Made by a program: the position numbers and the translations under genes
Notes under the pieces: model-generated
Databases searched by the model: none
Told to the model about the DNA's origin: nothing
What the model saw: only the letters and a program-made list of their open reading frames with translations
Assembly (NCBI RefSeq): GCF_051020955.1
Contig: NW_027476497.1
Span: 124,001 to 188,000, forward strand
Source: Megalopta genalis
Taxonomy: Eukaryota > Arthropoda > Insecta > Hymenoptera > Halictidae
Reading direction: 5' to 3'
DNA length: 64,000 nt
Shown here: in pieces, positions 1 through 12,960 of the stretch
Position numbering within the stretch: position 1 is the first letter of the stretch
Layout: every line of letters begins with the position of its first letter

Positions 1-1738
1 TTATATCGCAAGTATTTGAAGCTAAATCATGTGTTTCGCTTGGATTTGAAGCTAAACCTTCGACATCGCATTGATTTGAAGCTAATTTATGTGTTTCGCT
101 TGGATTTGAATGTAACACATTTGTTTCGCATGCAGTTGAAGCTATATCACCTATATCCCAAGTGTAGGAAGCTCAATCATTTGTTTCGCATGGATTTGAA
201 GCTAAGCCTTCTACTTCGCATTGATTGGATCCTAAATCACGTGTTTTGCATGGGTTTGAAGCTAAGCCTTGTACATCGTATTGATTTGAAGCTAAATCCT
301 GCATTTCGCAAGTATTTGAAGCCGAACCATTAGATTCGCATGGATTTGAAGCTAAGCCTTCTACTTCGCACTGATTTGAAGTTAAATCATGTGTTTCGCC
401 TGGATTTGGAGCTAACTCGTTTGTTCCGAATGCAGTTGAAGCTAAATCATGTATATCACAAGTATTTGAAGCTACACCATTTGTATCGCATGGATTTGAA
501 GCTCTGCCTTCTACTTCGCATTGATTTGACGCTAAATATTGTGTTTCGAATGGATTTGAAGCTAACTCGTTTGTTTCGCATGCAGTTAAAACTAAATCAT
601 GTATATCACAAGTATTTGCAGCTAAACAATTGATTCGCATGGATTTGAAGCTTCGCCTTCTACTTGGCATTGAATTGAAGCTAAATCGTGTGTTTTGCAT
701 GGATTTGAAGCTAACTCGTTTGTTTCTCCTGTATTTGAAGCTATATCATTGATATCGCAAGTATTTGAAGCTAAAGCATTTGTTTCGCATGGATTTGAAG
801 CTAAGCCTTCTACTTCGCATTGATTGGATCCTAAATCACGTGTTTTATATGGATTTGAATCTAAGCCTTCTACATAGCATTGATTTGCAGCTGAATCATG
901 TGTTTCGCATGGATTTGAAGCTAACTCGTTCGTTTCTCCTGCATTTGAAACTATAACACTTATATCGCAAGTATTTGAAGCTAAATCATGTGTTTCGCAT
1001 GGATTTGAAGCTAAACCTTCTACATCCCATGGAATTGAAGCTAAATCATGTGTTTGGCATGGATTTGAAGCTAAACCTTCTACATCGCATTGATTTGAAG
1101 CTAATTTACGTGTTTCGCTTGGATTTGAATGTAACTCGTTTGTTTCGCATGCAGTTGAAGATAGACCACCTATATCCCAAGTCTTTGAACTCAATCATAT
1201 GTTTCGCATGGATTTGAAGCTAAACCTTCTACATCCCATGGAATTGAAGCTAAATCATGTGTTTGGCATGGATTTGAAGCTAAACCTTCTACATCGCATT
1301 GATTTGAAGCTAATTTATGTGTTTCGCTTGGATTTGAATGTAACTCATTTGTTTGGAATGCAGTTGAAGCTATATCACCTATATCCCAAGTGTAGGAAGC
1401 TCAATCATTTGTTTCGCATGGATTTTAAGCTAAACCTACTACCTCGCATTGATTTGAAGCTAAATTATGTGTTTCGCATGGATTTGAAGCTAACTCGTTT
1501 GTTTCTCCTGTATTTGAAGCTATATCATTTATATCGCAAGTATTTGAAGCTAAAGCATTTGTTTCGCATGGATTTGAAGCTAAGCCTTCTACTTCGCATT
1601 GATTGGATCCTAAATCACGTGTTTTGCATGGATTTGAAGATAAGCCTTCTACATCGCATTGATTTGCAGCAGAATCATGTGTTTCGCATGGATTTGAAGC
1701 TAACTCGTTCGTTTCTCCTGCATTTGAAACTATAACAC
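1..1738 (+). repeat. 1738-bp block, tandem copy 1
   Basis: Bases 1-1738 align to 1739-3476 without internal gaps at a constant offset of 1738. That length equals 58 monomers minus two bases, explained by one 29-bp monomer at 625 and a second 1-bp deletion near 1186. Over roughly the first 1,340 bases the only difference I noticed is at the 784/2522 position (C for T). Differences increase after about 1345, where copy 2 takes on variants shared with blocks B and C. Because the window starts here, the true left end of the duplication may lie further upstream. Confidence 0.88.
625..653 (+). repeat. Signature 29-bp monomer (first of 19 copies)
   Basis: A d-type monomer beginning AACAATTGATTCGCATGG where the parent form reads AACCATTTGATTCGCATGG, so it is one base short. 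The same allele is found at 625, 2363, 4096, 5023, 9723, 13648, 15022, 15949, 29437, 30066, 39096, 41558, 42966 (with TTTATT for TTGATT), 43954, 44881, 45840, 46559, 47308 and 53335. It sits in a constant context, after a c-type monomer with GCAGCTA or CACCTA tail and before an e-type monomer. The shared lesion marks descent by copying and shifts every reading frame. Confidence 0.9.
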
Positions 1739-3476
1739 TTATATCGCAAGTATTTGAAGCTAAATCATGTGTTTCGCTTGGATTTGAAGCTAAACCTTCG
1801 ACATCGCATTGATTTGAAGCTAATTTATGTGTTTCGCTTGGATTTGAATGTAACACATTTGTTTCGCATGCAGTTGAAGCTATATCACCTATATCCCAAG
1901 TGTAGGAAGCTCAATCATTTGTTTCGCATGGATTTGAAGCTAAGCCTTCTACTTCGCATTGATTGGATCCTAAATCACGTGTTTTGCATGGGTTTGAAGC
2001 TAAGCCTTGTACATCGTATTGATTTGAAGCTAAATCCTGCATTTCGCAAGTATTTGAAGCCGAACCATTAGATTCGCATGGATTTGAAGCTAAGCCTTCT
2101 ACTTCGCACTGATTTGAAGTTAAATCATGTGTTTCGCCTGGATTTGGAGCTAACTCGTTTGTTCCGAATGCAGTTGAAGCTAAATCATGTATATCACAAG
2201 TATTTGAAGCTACACCATTTGTATCGCATGGATTTGAAGCTCTGCCTTCTACTTCGCATTGATTTGACGCTAAATATTGTGTTTCGAATGGATTTGAAGC
2301 TAACTCGTTTGTTTCGCATGCAGTTAAAACTAAATCATGTATATCACAAGTATTTGCAGCTAAACAATTGATTCGCATGGATTTGAAGCTTCGCCTTCTA
2401 CTTGGCATTGAATTGAAGCTAAATCGTGTGTTTTGCATGGATTTGAAGCTAACTCGTTTGTTTCTCCTGTATTTGAAGCTATATCATTGATATCGCAAGT
2501 ATTTGAAGCTAAAGCATTTGTTCCGCATGGATTTGAAGCTAAGCCTTCTACTTCGCATTGATTGGATCCTAAATCACGTGTTTTATATGGATTTGAATCT
2601 AAGCCTTCTACATAGCATTGATTTGCAGCTGAATCATGTGTTTCGCATGGATTTGAAGCTAACTCGTTCGTTTCTCCTGCATTTGAAACTATAACACTTA
2701 TATCGCAAGTATTTGAAGCTAAATCATGTGTTTCGCATGGATTTGAAGCTAAACCTTCTACATCCCATGGAATTGAAGCTAAATCATGTGTTTGGCATGG
2801 ATTTGAAGCTAAACCTTCTACATCGCATTGATTTGAAGCTAATTTACGTGTTTCGCTTGGATTTGAATGTAACTCGTTTGTTTCGCATGCAGTTGAAGAT
2901 AGACCACCTATATCCCAAGTCTTTGAACTCAATCATATGTTTCGCATGGATTTGAAGCTAAACCTTCTACATCCCATGGAATTGAAGCTAAATCATGTGT
3001 TTGGCATGGATTTGAAGCTAAACCTTCTACATCGCATTGATTTGAAGCTAATTTATGTGTTTCGCTTGGATTTGAATGTAACTCATTTGTTTGGCATGCA
3101 GTTGAAGCTATATCACCTATATCCCAAGTGTAGGAAGCTCAATCATTTGTTTCGCATGGATTTTAAGCTAAACCTACTACCTCGCATTGATTTGAAGCTA
3201 AATTATGTGTTTCGCATGGATTTGAAGCTAACTCGTTTGTTTCTCCTGTATTTGAAGCTATATCATTTATGACTCAAGTAATTGAAGCTAAAGCATTTGT
3301 TTCGCATGGATTTGAAGCTAAGCCTTCTACTTCGCATTGATTGGATCCTAAATCACGTGTTTTGCATGGATTTGAAGATAAGCCTTCTACATCGCATTGA
3401 TTTGCAGCAGAATCATGTGTTTCGCATGGATTTGAAGCTAACTCTTTCGTTTCTCCTGCATTTGAAACTATATCAC
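1739..3476 (+). repeat. 1738-bp block, tandem copy 2 (start of block A)
   Basis: Second copy of the 1738-bp unit. It retains both 1-bp deletions of copy 1 (at 2363 and near 2924). Near 3268 it carries an altered monomer head (TTATGACTCAAG in place of TTATATCGCAAG), which is absent from copy 1 at 1530 but present at about 9048 and 14344. So the distal end of this copy belongs to the same lineage as blocks B and C, and the boundary between the 1738-bp duplication and the larger block family is a gradual switch, not a clean edge. Confidence 0.85.
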
Positions 3477-6400
3477 TTATATCGCAAGTATTGGAAGCTA
3501 AATCATGTGTTTCGCTTGGATTTGAAGCTAATCCTTCTACATCGCATTGATTTGAAGCTAAATTATGTGTTTCGCTTGGATTTGAATGTAACTTATTTGT
3601 TTCGCATGCAGGTGAAGCTATATCACCTATATCCCAAGTGTAGGAAGCTCAATCATTTCGCACGGATTTCAAGCTAAACCTGCTACTTCGCATTGATTTG
3701 AAGCTAAAGTATGTGTTTCGCGTGGATTTGAAGGTAACTCGTTGTTTCGCATGCAGTTGAAGCTAATTCATGCATTTCACAAGTATTTGAAGCCGAACCA
3801 TTAGATTCGCATGGATTTGAAGCTAAGTCATCTACTTCGCACTGATTTGAAGTTAAATCATGTGTTTCGCGTGGATTTGGAGCTAACTCGTTTGCTTCGA
3901 ATGCAGTTGAAGCTAAATCATGTATATCACAAGTATTTGAAGCTAAACCATTTGTATCGCATGGATTTGAAGCTCTGCCTTCTACTTCGCATTGATTTGA
4001 CGCTAAATAATGTGTTTCGAATGGATTTGAAGCTAACTCGTTTGTTTCGCATGCAGTTGAAACTAAATCATGTATATCACAAGTATTTGCAGCTAAACAA
4101 TTGATTCGCATGGATTTGAAGCTAAGCCTTCTACTTCGCATTGATTGGATCCTAAATCACGTGGTTTGCATGGATTTGAAGAAAGCCTTCTACATCGCAT
4201 TGATTTGAAGCTAAATCATGTGTTTCGCGTGGATTTGAAGGTAACTCGTTTGTTTCGCATGCAGTTGAAGCTAAATCATGTCTTTCACAAGTATTTGAAG
4301 ATGAACCAATTGAATCGCATGGCTTTGAACCTGAGCCTTCTGCTTGGCACTGATTTGCACCTAAATAATGTGTTTCGCATGCAGTTGAAACTAAATCATG
4401 TCTTTCACAAGTATTTGAAGCCGAACCATTAGATTCGCATGGATTTGAAGCTAAGCCTTCTACTTGGCATTGAATTGAATCTAAATCGTGTGTTTGCATG
4501 GATTTGAAGCTAACTCGTTTGTTTCTCCTGTATTTGAAGCTGTATCATTTATATCGCACGTATTTGAATCTAATCCGTTTGTTTCGCATGGATTTGAAGC
4601 TAAGCCTTCTACTTCGCATTGATTGGAACCTAAATCACGTGTTTTGCATGGATTTGAAGCTAAGCCTTCTACATCGTATTGATTTGAAGCTAAATCATGC
4701 ATTTCGCAAGTATTTGAAGCCGAACCATTAGATTCGCATGGATTTGAAGCTAAGCCTTCTACTTCGCACTGATTTGAAGTTAAATCATGTGTTTCGCCTG
4801 GATTTGGAGCTAACTCGTTTGCTTCGAATGCAGTTGAAGCTAAATCATGTATATCACAAGTATTTGAAGCTACACCATTTGTATCGCATGGATTTGAAGC
4901 TCTGCCTTCTACTTCGCATTGATTTGACGCTAAATATTGTGTTTCGAATGGATTTGAAGCTAACTCGTTTGTTTCGCATGCAGTTAAAACTAAATCATGT
5001 ATATCACAAGTATTTGCAGCTAAACAATTGATTCGCATGGATTTGAAGCTTCGCCTTCTACTTGGCATTGAATTGAAGCTAAATCGTGTGTTTTGCATGG
5101 ATTTGAAGCTAACTCGTTTGTTTCTCCTGTATTTGAAGCTATATCATTGATATCGCAAGTATTTGAAGCTAAAGCATTTGTTTCGCATGGATTTGAAGCT
5201 AAGCCTTCTACTTCGCATTGATTGGATCCTAAATCACGTGTTTTACATGGATTTGAATCTAAGCCTTCTACATAGCATTGATTTGCAGCTGAATCATGTG
5301 TTTCGCATGGATTTGAAGCTAACTCATTTGTTTCGCATGCAGTTGAAGCTATATCACCTATATCCCAAGTGTAGGAAGCTCAATCATTTGTTTCGCATGG
5401 ATTTGAAGCTAAACCTGCTACTTCGCATTGATTTGAAGCTAAATTATGTGTTTCGCGTGGATTTGAATGTAACTCATTTGTTTCGCATGCAGTTGAAGCT
5501 ATATCACCTATATCCCAAGTGTAGGAATCTCAATCATTTGTTTCGCATGGATTTGAAGCTAAACTTGCTACTTCGCATTGATTTGAAGCTAAATTATGTG
5601 TTTCGCGTGGATTTGAAGGTAACTCGTTTGTTTCGCATGCAGTTTAAGCCAAATCATGTCTTTCGCAAGTATTTGAAGCCGAACCATTAGATTCGCATGG
5701 ATTTGAAGCTAAGCCTTCTACTTGGCATTGAATTGAATCTAAATCGTGTGTTTGCATGGATTTGAATCTAACTCGTTTGTTTCTCCTGTATTTGAAGCTG
5801 TATCATTTATATCGCACGTATTTGAAGCTAAACCATTTGTATCGCATGGATTTGAAGCTGAGCCTTCTACTTCGCGTTGATTGGATCCTAAATCACGCGT
5901 TTTGCACGGATTTGAAGCGAAGCCTTCTACATCGTATTGATTTGAATCTAAATCATGCATTTCGCAAGTATTTAAAGCCGAACCATTAGATTCGCATGGA
6001 TTTGAAGCTAAGCCTTCTACTTCGCACTGAGTTGAGGTTAAATCATGTGTTTCGCCTGGATTTGGAGCTAACTCGTTTGCTTCGAATGCAGTTGAAGCTA
6101 AATCATGTATATCACAAGTATTTGAAGCTACACCATTTGTATCGCATGGATTTGAAGCTCTGCCTTCTACTTCGCATTGATTTGACGCCAAATATTGTGT
6201 TTCGCATGGATTTGAAGCTAACTCGTTCGTTGCGCATACAGATAAATCTAAATAACGTATATCACAAGTATTTGAAGCTAAACCATATGTTTCGCATGGA
6301 TTTGAAGCTAAGCCTTCTACTTCGCATTAATTGGAAGCTAAATCACGTGTTTCGCATGGATTTGAAGCTGAACCTTCTACATCGCACTGATTTGCAAATG

Positions 6401-8566
6401 AATCATGTGTTTCGCATGGATTTGAAGCTAACTCGTTCGTTTCGCCTGTATTTGAATCTATATCACTTATATCGCAAGTACTTGAAGCTAAATCATGTGT
6501 TTCGCTTGGATTTGAAGCTAAACCTTCTACATCGCATTCATTTGAACCAATTCATGTGTTTCGCGTGGATTTGAAGGTAACTCGTTTGTTTCGCATGCAG
6601 TTGAAGCTATATCACCTTTATCCCAAGTGTTTGAAGCTCAATCATTTGTTTCACATGGATTTGAAGCTAAACCTTCTACATCGCATTGATTTGAAGCTAA
6701 CTCATGTGTTTCGCGTGGATTTGAAGGTAACTCGTTTGTTTCGCATGCAGTTGTAGCTAAATAATGTATATCACAAGTATTTGTAGCTAAATCATTTGTT
6801 TCGCATGGATTTGAAGCTAAGCCTTCTACTTCGCATTGATTTGAAGCTAAATGATTTGTTTCGCATAGAACTGAAGCTACCTCGTTTGTTCCTCCTGCTT
6901 TTGAAGCTATATCACTTATATCGCAAGAATTTGAAGCTAAGTCATATGTGTCGCATGGATTTGAAGCTGAACCTACTACATCGAATTGATTTGAAGCTAA
7001 ATCTTGTGTATCGCATGGATTTGAAGCTAAACCTTCTACATCGCATTGATTTGAAGCTAAATCATGTGTTTCGCATGGATTTGGAGCTAACTCGTTCGTT
7101 TCGCCTGCAGTTGAATCTACATCACTTATATCGCAAGTATTTGAAGCTAAATCATGTGTTTCGCTTGGATTTGAAGCTAAACCTTCTACATCGCATTCAT
7201 TTGAACCAATTCATGTGTTTCGCGTGGATTTGAAGCTAACTCGTTTGTTTCGCATGCAGTTGTAGCTAAATAATGTATATCACAAGTATTTGTAGCTAAA
7301 TCATTTGTTTCGCATGGATTTGAAGCTAAGCCTTGTACTTCGCATTGATTTGAAGCTAAATCATTTGTTTCGCATAGAACTGAAGCTAAGCCTTCTACTT
7401 CGCATTAATAGGAAGCTAAATCACGTGTTTTGCATGGATTCGAAGATAAAACTTCTACATCGCATTGATTTGAACCTAAATCATGTGTTTCGCATGGATT
7501 TGAAGCTAACTCGTTTGTTTCGCATGCAGTTGTAGCATAATAATGTATATCGCAAGTATTTGTAGCTAAACCACTTGTTTCGCATGGATTTGAAGCTAAG
7601 CCTTCTACTTCGCATTGATTTGAAGCTAAATCATTTGTTTCACATGGAATTGAAGCTACCTCGTTTGTTCCTCCAGCTTTTGAAGCTATATCACTTATAT
7701 CGCAAGTATTTGAACCTAAATCATATGTGTCGCATGGATTTGAAGCTGAACCTTCTACATCGCATTGATTTGAGGCTAAATCTTGTGTATCGCATGGATT
7801 TGACGCTAAACCTTCTACATCGCATTGATTTGCAGCTAAATCGTGTGTTTTGCATGGATTTGAAGCTAACTGGTTCGTTGCCCATGCAGTTAAATCTAAA
7901 TAACGTATATCACAAGTATTTGAAGCTAAACCATTTGTTTCGCATGGATTTGAAGCTAACTCGTTTGTTTCGCATGCAGTTGCAGCTAAATAATGTATAT
8001 CACAAGTATTTGTAACTAAACCATTTGTTTCGCATCGATTTGAAGCTAAGCCTTCTACTGCGCATGGATTTGAAGCTAACTCGTTTTTTCCGCCTGCATT
8101 TGAAGCTATATCATGTATATCACAAGTATTTGAAGCTAAATCATGTGTTTCGCTTCGATGTGAAGCTAACCTTCTACATCGCATTGATTTGAAGCTAAAT
8201 CATATGTTTCTCGTGGATTTGAAGGTAACTCGTTTGTTTCGCATGCAGTTGAAGCTAAATCATGTCTTTCACAAGTATTTGAAGATGAACCATTTGAAAC
8301 GCATGGCTTTGAACCTGAGCCTTCTACTTCGCACAGATTTACACCTAAATAATGTGTTTCGCATGGATTTGAAGCTAAACCTTCTAGATCCCATGGATTT
8401 GAAGCTAAATCATGTGTTTGGCATGGATTTGAATCTAAAACTTTTACATCGCATTGATTTGCAGCTGAATCATGTGTTTCGCATGGATTTGAATCTAACT
8501 CGTTCGTTTCGCCTGCATTTGAAACTATATCACTTATATCGCAAGTATTTGAAGCTAAATCATGTG
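1739..8566 (+). repeat. Large HOR block A (~6.8 kb)
   Basis: Reference copy of a block family repeated three times in the first 20 kb. Bases from about 2791 reappear in block B starting at 8567 (offset 5776, then 5777). Bases 1676 to about 8565 reappear in block C from 12961 (offsets 11285, 11075/11076, 10926, then 11076 again). The changes of offset mark indels that are whole numbers of monomers: block A has 210 bp near 2551-2760 that C lacks, 150 bp near 3820-3970 that B and C lack, and lacks 150 bp near 5325 that C has. It ends where a 2791-like segment begins at 8567. All sequence is monomers; no gene is present. Confidence 0.85.
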
Positions 8567-11500
8567 TTTGGCATGGATTTGAAGCTAAACCTTCTACATC
8601 GCATTGATTTGAAGCTAATTTACGTGTTTCGCTTGGATTTGAATGTAACTCGTTTGTTTCGCATGCAGTTGAAGATAGACCACCTATATCCCAAGTCTTT
8701 GAAGCTCAATCATATGTTTCGCATGGATTTGAAGCTAAACCTTCTACATCCCATGGAATTGAAGCTAAATCATGTGTTTGGCATGGATTTGAAGCTAAAC
8801 CTTCTACATCGCATTGATTTGAAGCTAATTTATGTGTTTCGCTTGGATTTGAATGTAACTCATTTGTTTGGCATGCAGTTGAAGCTATATCACCTATATC
8901 CCAAGTGTAGGAAGCTCAATCATTTGTTTCGCATGGATTTTAAGCTAAACCTACTACCTCGCATTGATTTGAAGCTAAATTATGTGTTTCGCATGGATTT
9001 GAAGCTAACTCGTTTGTTTCTCCTGTATTTGAAGCTATATCATTTATGACTCAAGTATTTGAAGCTAAAGCATTTGTTTCGCATGGATTTGAAGCTAAGC
9101 CTTCTACTTCGCATTGATTGGATCCTAAATCACGTGTTTTGCATGGATTTGAAGATAAGCCTTCTACATCGCATTGATTTGCAGCAGAATCATGTGTTTC
9201 GCATGGATTTGAAGCTAACTCTTTCGTTTCTCCTGCATTTGAAACTATATCACTTATATCGCAAGTATTGGAAGCTAAATCATGTGTTTCGCTTGGATTT
9301 GAAGCTAATCCTTCTACATCGCATTGATTTGAAGCAAAATTATGTGTTTCGCTTGGATTTGAATGTAACTTATTTGTTTCGCATGCAGGTGAAGCTATAT
9401 CACCTATATCCCAAGTGTAGGAAGCTCAATCATTTCGCACGGATTTCAAGCTAAACCTGCTACTTCGCATTGATTTGAAGCTAAAGTATGTGTTTCGCGT
9501 GGATTTGAAGGTAACTCGTTGTTTCGCATGCAGTTGAAGCTAATTCATGCATTTCACAAGTATTTGAAGCCGAACCATTAGATTCGCATGGATTTGAAGC
9601 TCTGCCTTCTACTTCGCATTGATTTGACGCTAAATAATGTGTTTCGAATGGATTTGAAGCTAACTCGTTTGTTTCGCATGCAGTTGAAACTAAATCATGT
9701 ATATCACAAGTATTTGCAGCTAAACAATTGATTCGCATGGATTTGAAGCTAAGCCTTCTACTTCGCATTGATTGGATCCTAAATCACGTGGTTTGCATGG
9801 ATTTGAAGAAAGCCTTCTACATCGCATTGATTTGAAGCTAAATCATGTGTTTCGCGTGGATTTGAAGGTAACTCGTTTGTTTCGCATGCAGTTGAAGCTA
9901 AATCATGTCTTTCACAAGTATTTGAAGATGAACCAATTGAATCGCATGGCTTTGAACCTGAGCCTTCTGCTTGGCACTGATTTGCACCTAAATAATGTGT
10001 TTCGCATGCAGTTGAAACTAAATCATGTCTTTCACAAGTATTTGAAGCCGAACCATTAGATTCGCATGGATTTGAAGCTAAGCCTTCTACTTGGCATTGA
10101 ATTGAATCTAAATCGTGTGTTTGCATGGATTTGAAGCTAACTCGTTTGTTTCTCCTGTATTTGAAGCTGTATCATTTATATCGCACGTATTTGAATCTAA
10201 TCCGTTTGTTTCGCATGGATTTGAAGCTAAGCCTTCAACTTCGCATTGATTGGATCCTAAATCACGTGTTTTGCATGGATTTGAAGCTAAGCCTTCTACA
10301 TCGTATTGATTTGAAGCTAAATCATGCATTTCGCAAGTATTTGAAGCCGAACCATTAGATTCGCATGGATTTGAAGCTAAGCCTTCTACTTCGCACTGAG
10401 TTGAGGTTAAATCATGTGTTTCGCCTGGATTTGGAGCTAACTCGTTTGCTTCGAATGCAGTTGAAGCTAAATCATGTATATCACAAGTATTTGAAGCTAC
10501 ACCATTTGTATCGCATGGATTTGAAGCTCTGCCTTCTACTTCGCATTGATTTGACGCCAAATATTGTGTTTCGCATGGATTTGAAGCTAACTCGTTCGTT
10601 GCGCATACAGATAAATCTAAATAACGTATATCACAAGTATTTGAAGCTAAACCATATGTTTCGCATGGATTTGAAGCTAAGCCTTCTACTTCGCATTAAT
10701 TGGAAGCTAAATCACGTGTTTCGCATGGATTTGAAGCTGAACCTTCTACATCGCACTGATTTGCAAATGAATCATGTGTTTCGCATGGATTTGAAGCTAA
10801 CTCGTTCGTTTCGCCTGTATTTGAATCTATATCACTTATATCACAAGTATTTGAAGCTAAACCATATGTTTCGCATGGATTTGAAGCTAAGCCTTCTACT
10901 TCGCATTAATTGGAAGCTAAATCACGTGTTTCGCATGGATTTGAAGCTGAACCTTCTACATCGCACTGATTTGCAAATGAATCATGTGTTTCGCGTGGAT
11001 TTGAAGGTAACTCGTTTGTTTCGCATGCAGTTGTAGCTAAATAATGTATATCACAAGTATTTGTAGCTAAATCATTTGTTTCGCATGGATTTGAAGCTAA
11101 GCCTTCTACTTCGCATTGATTTGAAGCTAAATGATTTGTTTCGCATAGAACTGAAGCTACCTCGTTTGTTCCTCCTGCTTTTGAAGCTATATCACTTATA
11201 TCGCAAGAATTTGAAGCTAAGTCATATGTGTCGCATGGATTTGAAGCTGAACCTACTACATCGAATTGATTTGAAGCTAAATCTTGTGTATCGCATGGAT
11301 TTGAAGCTAAACCTTCTACATCGCATTGATTTGAAGCTAAATCATGTGTTTCGCATGGATTTGGAGCTAACTCGTTCGTTTCGCCTGCAGTTGAATCTAC
11401 ATCACTTATATCGCAAGTATTTGAAGCTAAATCATGTGTTTCGCTTGGATTTGAAGCTAAACCTTCTACATCGCATTCATTTGAACCAATTCATGTGTTT

Positions 11501-12960
11501 CGCGTGGATTTGAAGCTAACTCGTTTGTTTCGCATGCAGTTGTAGCTAAATAATGTATATCACAAGTATTTGTAGCTAAATCATTTGTTTCGCATGGATT
11601 TGAAGCTAAGCCTTGTACTTCGCATTGATTTGAAGCTAAATCATTTGTTTCGCATAGAACTGAAGCTAAGCCTTCTACTTCGCATTAATAGGAAGCTAAA
11701 TCACGTGTTTTGCATGGATTCGAAGATAAACCTTCTACATCGCATTGATTTGAACCTAAATCATGTGTTTCGCATGGATTTGAAGCTAACTCGTTTGTTT
11801 CGCATGCAGTTGTAGCATAATAATGTATATCGCAAGTATTTGTAGCTAAACCACTTGTTTCGCATGGATTTGCAGCTAAGCCTTCTACTTCGCATTGATT
11901 TGAAGCTAAATCATTTGTTTCACATGGAATTGAAGCTACCTCGTTTGTTCCTCCAGCTTTTGAAGCTATATCACTTATATCGCAAGTATTTGAACCTAAA
12001 TCATATGTGTCGCATGGATTTGAAGCTGAACCTTCTACATCGCATTGATTTGAGGCTAAATCTTGTGTATCGCATGGATTTGACGCTAAACCTTCTACAT
12101 CGCATTGATTTGCAGCTAAATCGTGTGTTTTGCATGGATTTGAAGCTAACTGGTTCGTTGCCCATGCAGTTAAATCTAAATAACGTATATCACAAGTATT
12201 TGAAGCTAAACCATTTGTTTCGCATGGATTTGAAGCTAACTCGTTTGTTTCGCATGCAGTTGCAGCTAAATAATGTATATCACAAGTATTTGTAACTAAA
12301 CCATTTGTTTCGCATCGATTTGAAGCTAAGCCTTCTACTGCGCATGGATTTGAAGCTAACTCGTTTTTTCCGCCTGCATTTGAAGCTATATCATGTATAT
12401 CACAAGTATTTGAAGCTAAATCATGTGTTTCGCTTCGATGTGAAGCTAACCTTCTACATCGCATTGATTTGAAGCTAAATCATATGTTTCTCGTGGATTT
12501 GAAGGTAACTCGTTTGTTTCGCATGCAGTTGAAGCTAAATCATGTCTTTCACAAGTATTTGAAGATGAACCATTTGAAACGCATGGCTTTGAACCTGAGC
12601 CTTCTACTTCGCACAGATTTACACCTAAATAATGTGTTTCGCATGGATTTGAAGCTAAACCTTCTAGATCCCATGGATTTGAAGCTAAATCATGTGTTTG
12701 GCATGGATTTGAATCTAAAACTTTTACATCGCATTGATTTGCAGCTGAATCATGTGTTTCGCATGGATTTGAATCTAACTCGTTCGTTTCGCCTGCATTT
12801 GAAACTATATCACTTATATCGCAAGTATTTGAAGCTAAATCATGTGTTTCGCTTGGATTTGAAGCTAAACCTTCTACATCGCATTGATTTGAAGCTAAAT
12901 CTAGTGTATCGCATGGATTTGAAGCTAAACCTCCTACATCGCATTGATTTGCAGCTAAAT
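8567..12960 (+). repeat. Large HOR block B (~4.4 kb, internally deleted and duplicated)
   Basis: Copy of block A with rearrangements. The offset to A is 5777 at 9059 and 5627 after loss of a 150-bp pentamer near 9600. It jumps to 4369 near 10365, because 1258 bp of A (about 4738-5995) are missing and the junction falls between two homologous monomers. Near 10630-10995 a 7-monomer (210-bp) segment is duplicated in tandem, and from 11076 the offset is 4280. Divergence is very low: between 7405-8184 and 11685-12464 I count two differences in 780 bases. The last ~120 bases (about 12845-12960) match 19641-19756 of block C rather than block A. Confidence 0.83.
10630..10996 (+). repeat. 210-bp (7-monomer) tandem duplication inside block B
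   Basis: The run starting ACCATATGTTTCGCATGG at 10651 recurs at 10861, an offset of exactly 210. The following monomers recur in the same order, including a shared variant core ending CGCATTAATTGG and a shared head near 10770/10980 with GCAAATGAATC. Blocks A (near 6281) and C (near 17357) have this run once. The second copy joins at about 10996 to sequence homologous to 6715. Confidence 0.82.

Noticed and set aside
7405..8184. Minus-strand 259-codon ORF conserved at the same length in three block copies (also 11685-12464 and 18481-19260)
   Set aside because: The conserved length comes from recent block duplication, not selection. All four substitutions seen between copies change the residue. 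The ORF begins and ends at ordinary indel and variant monomers.
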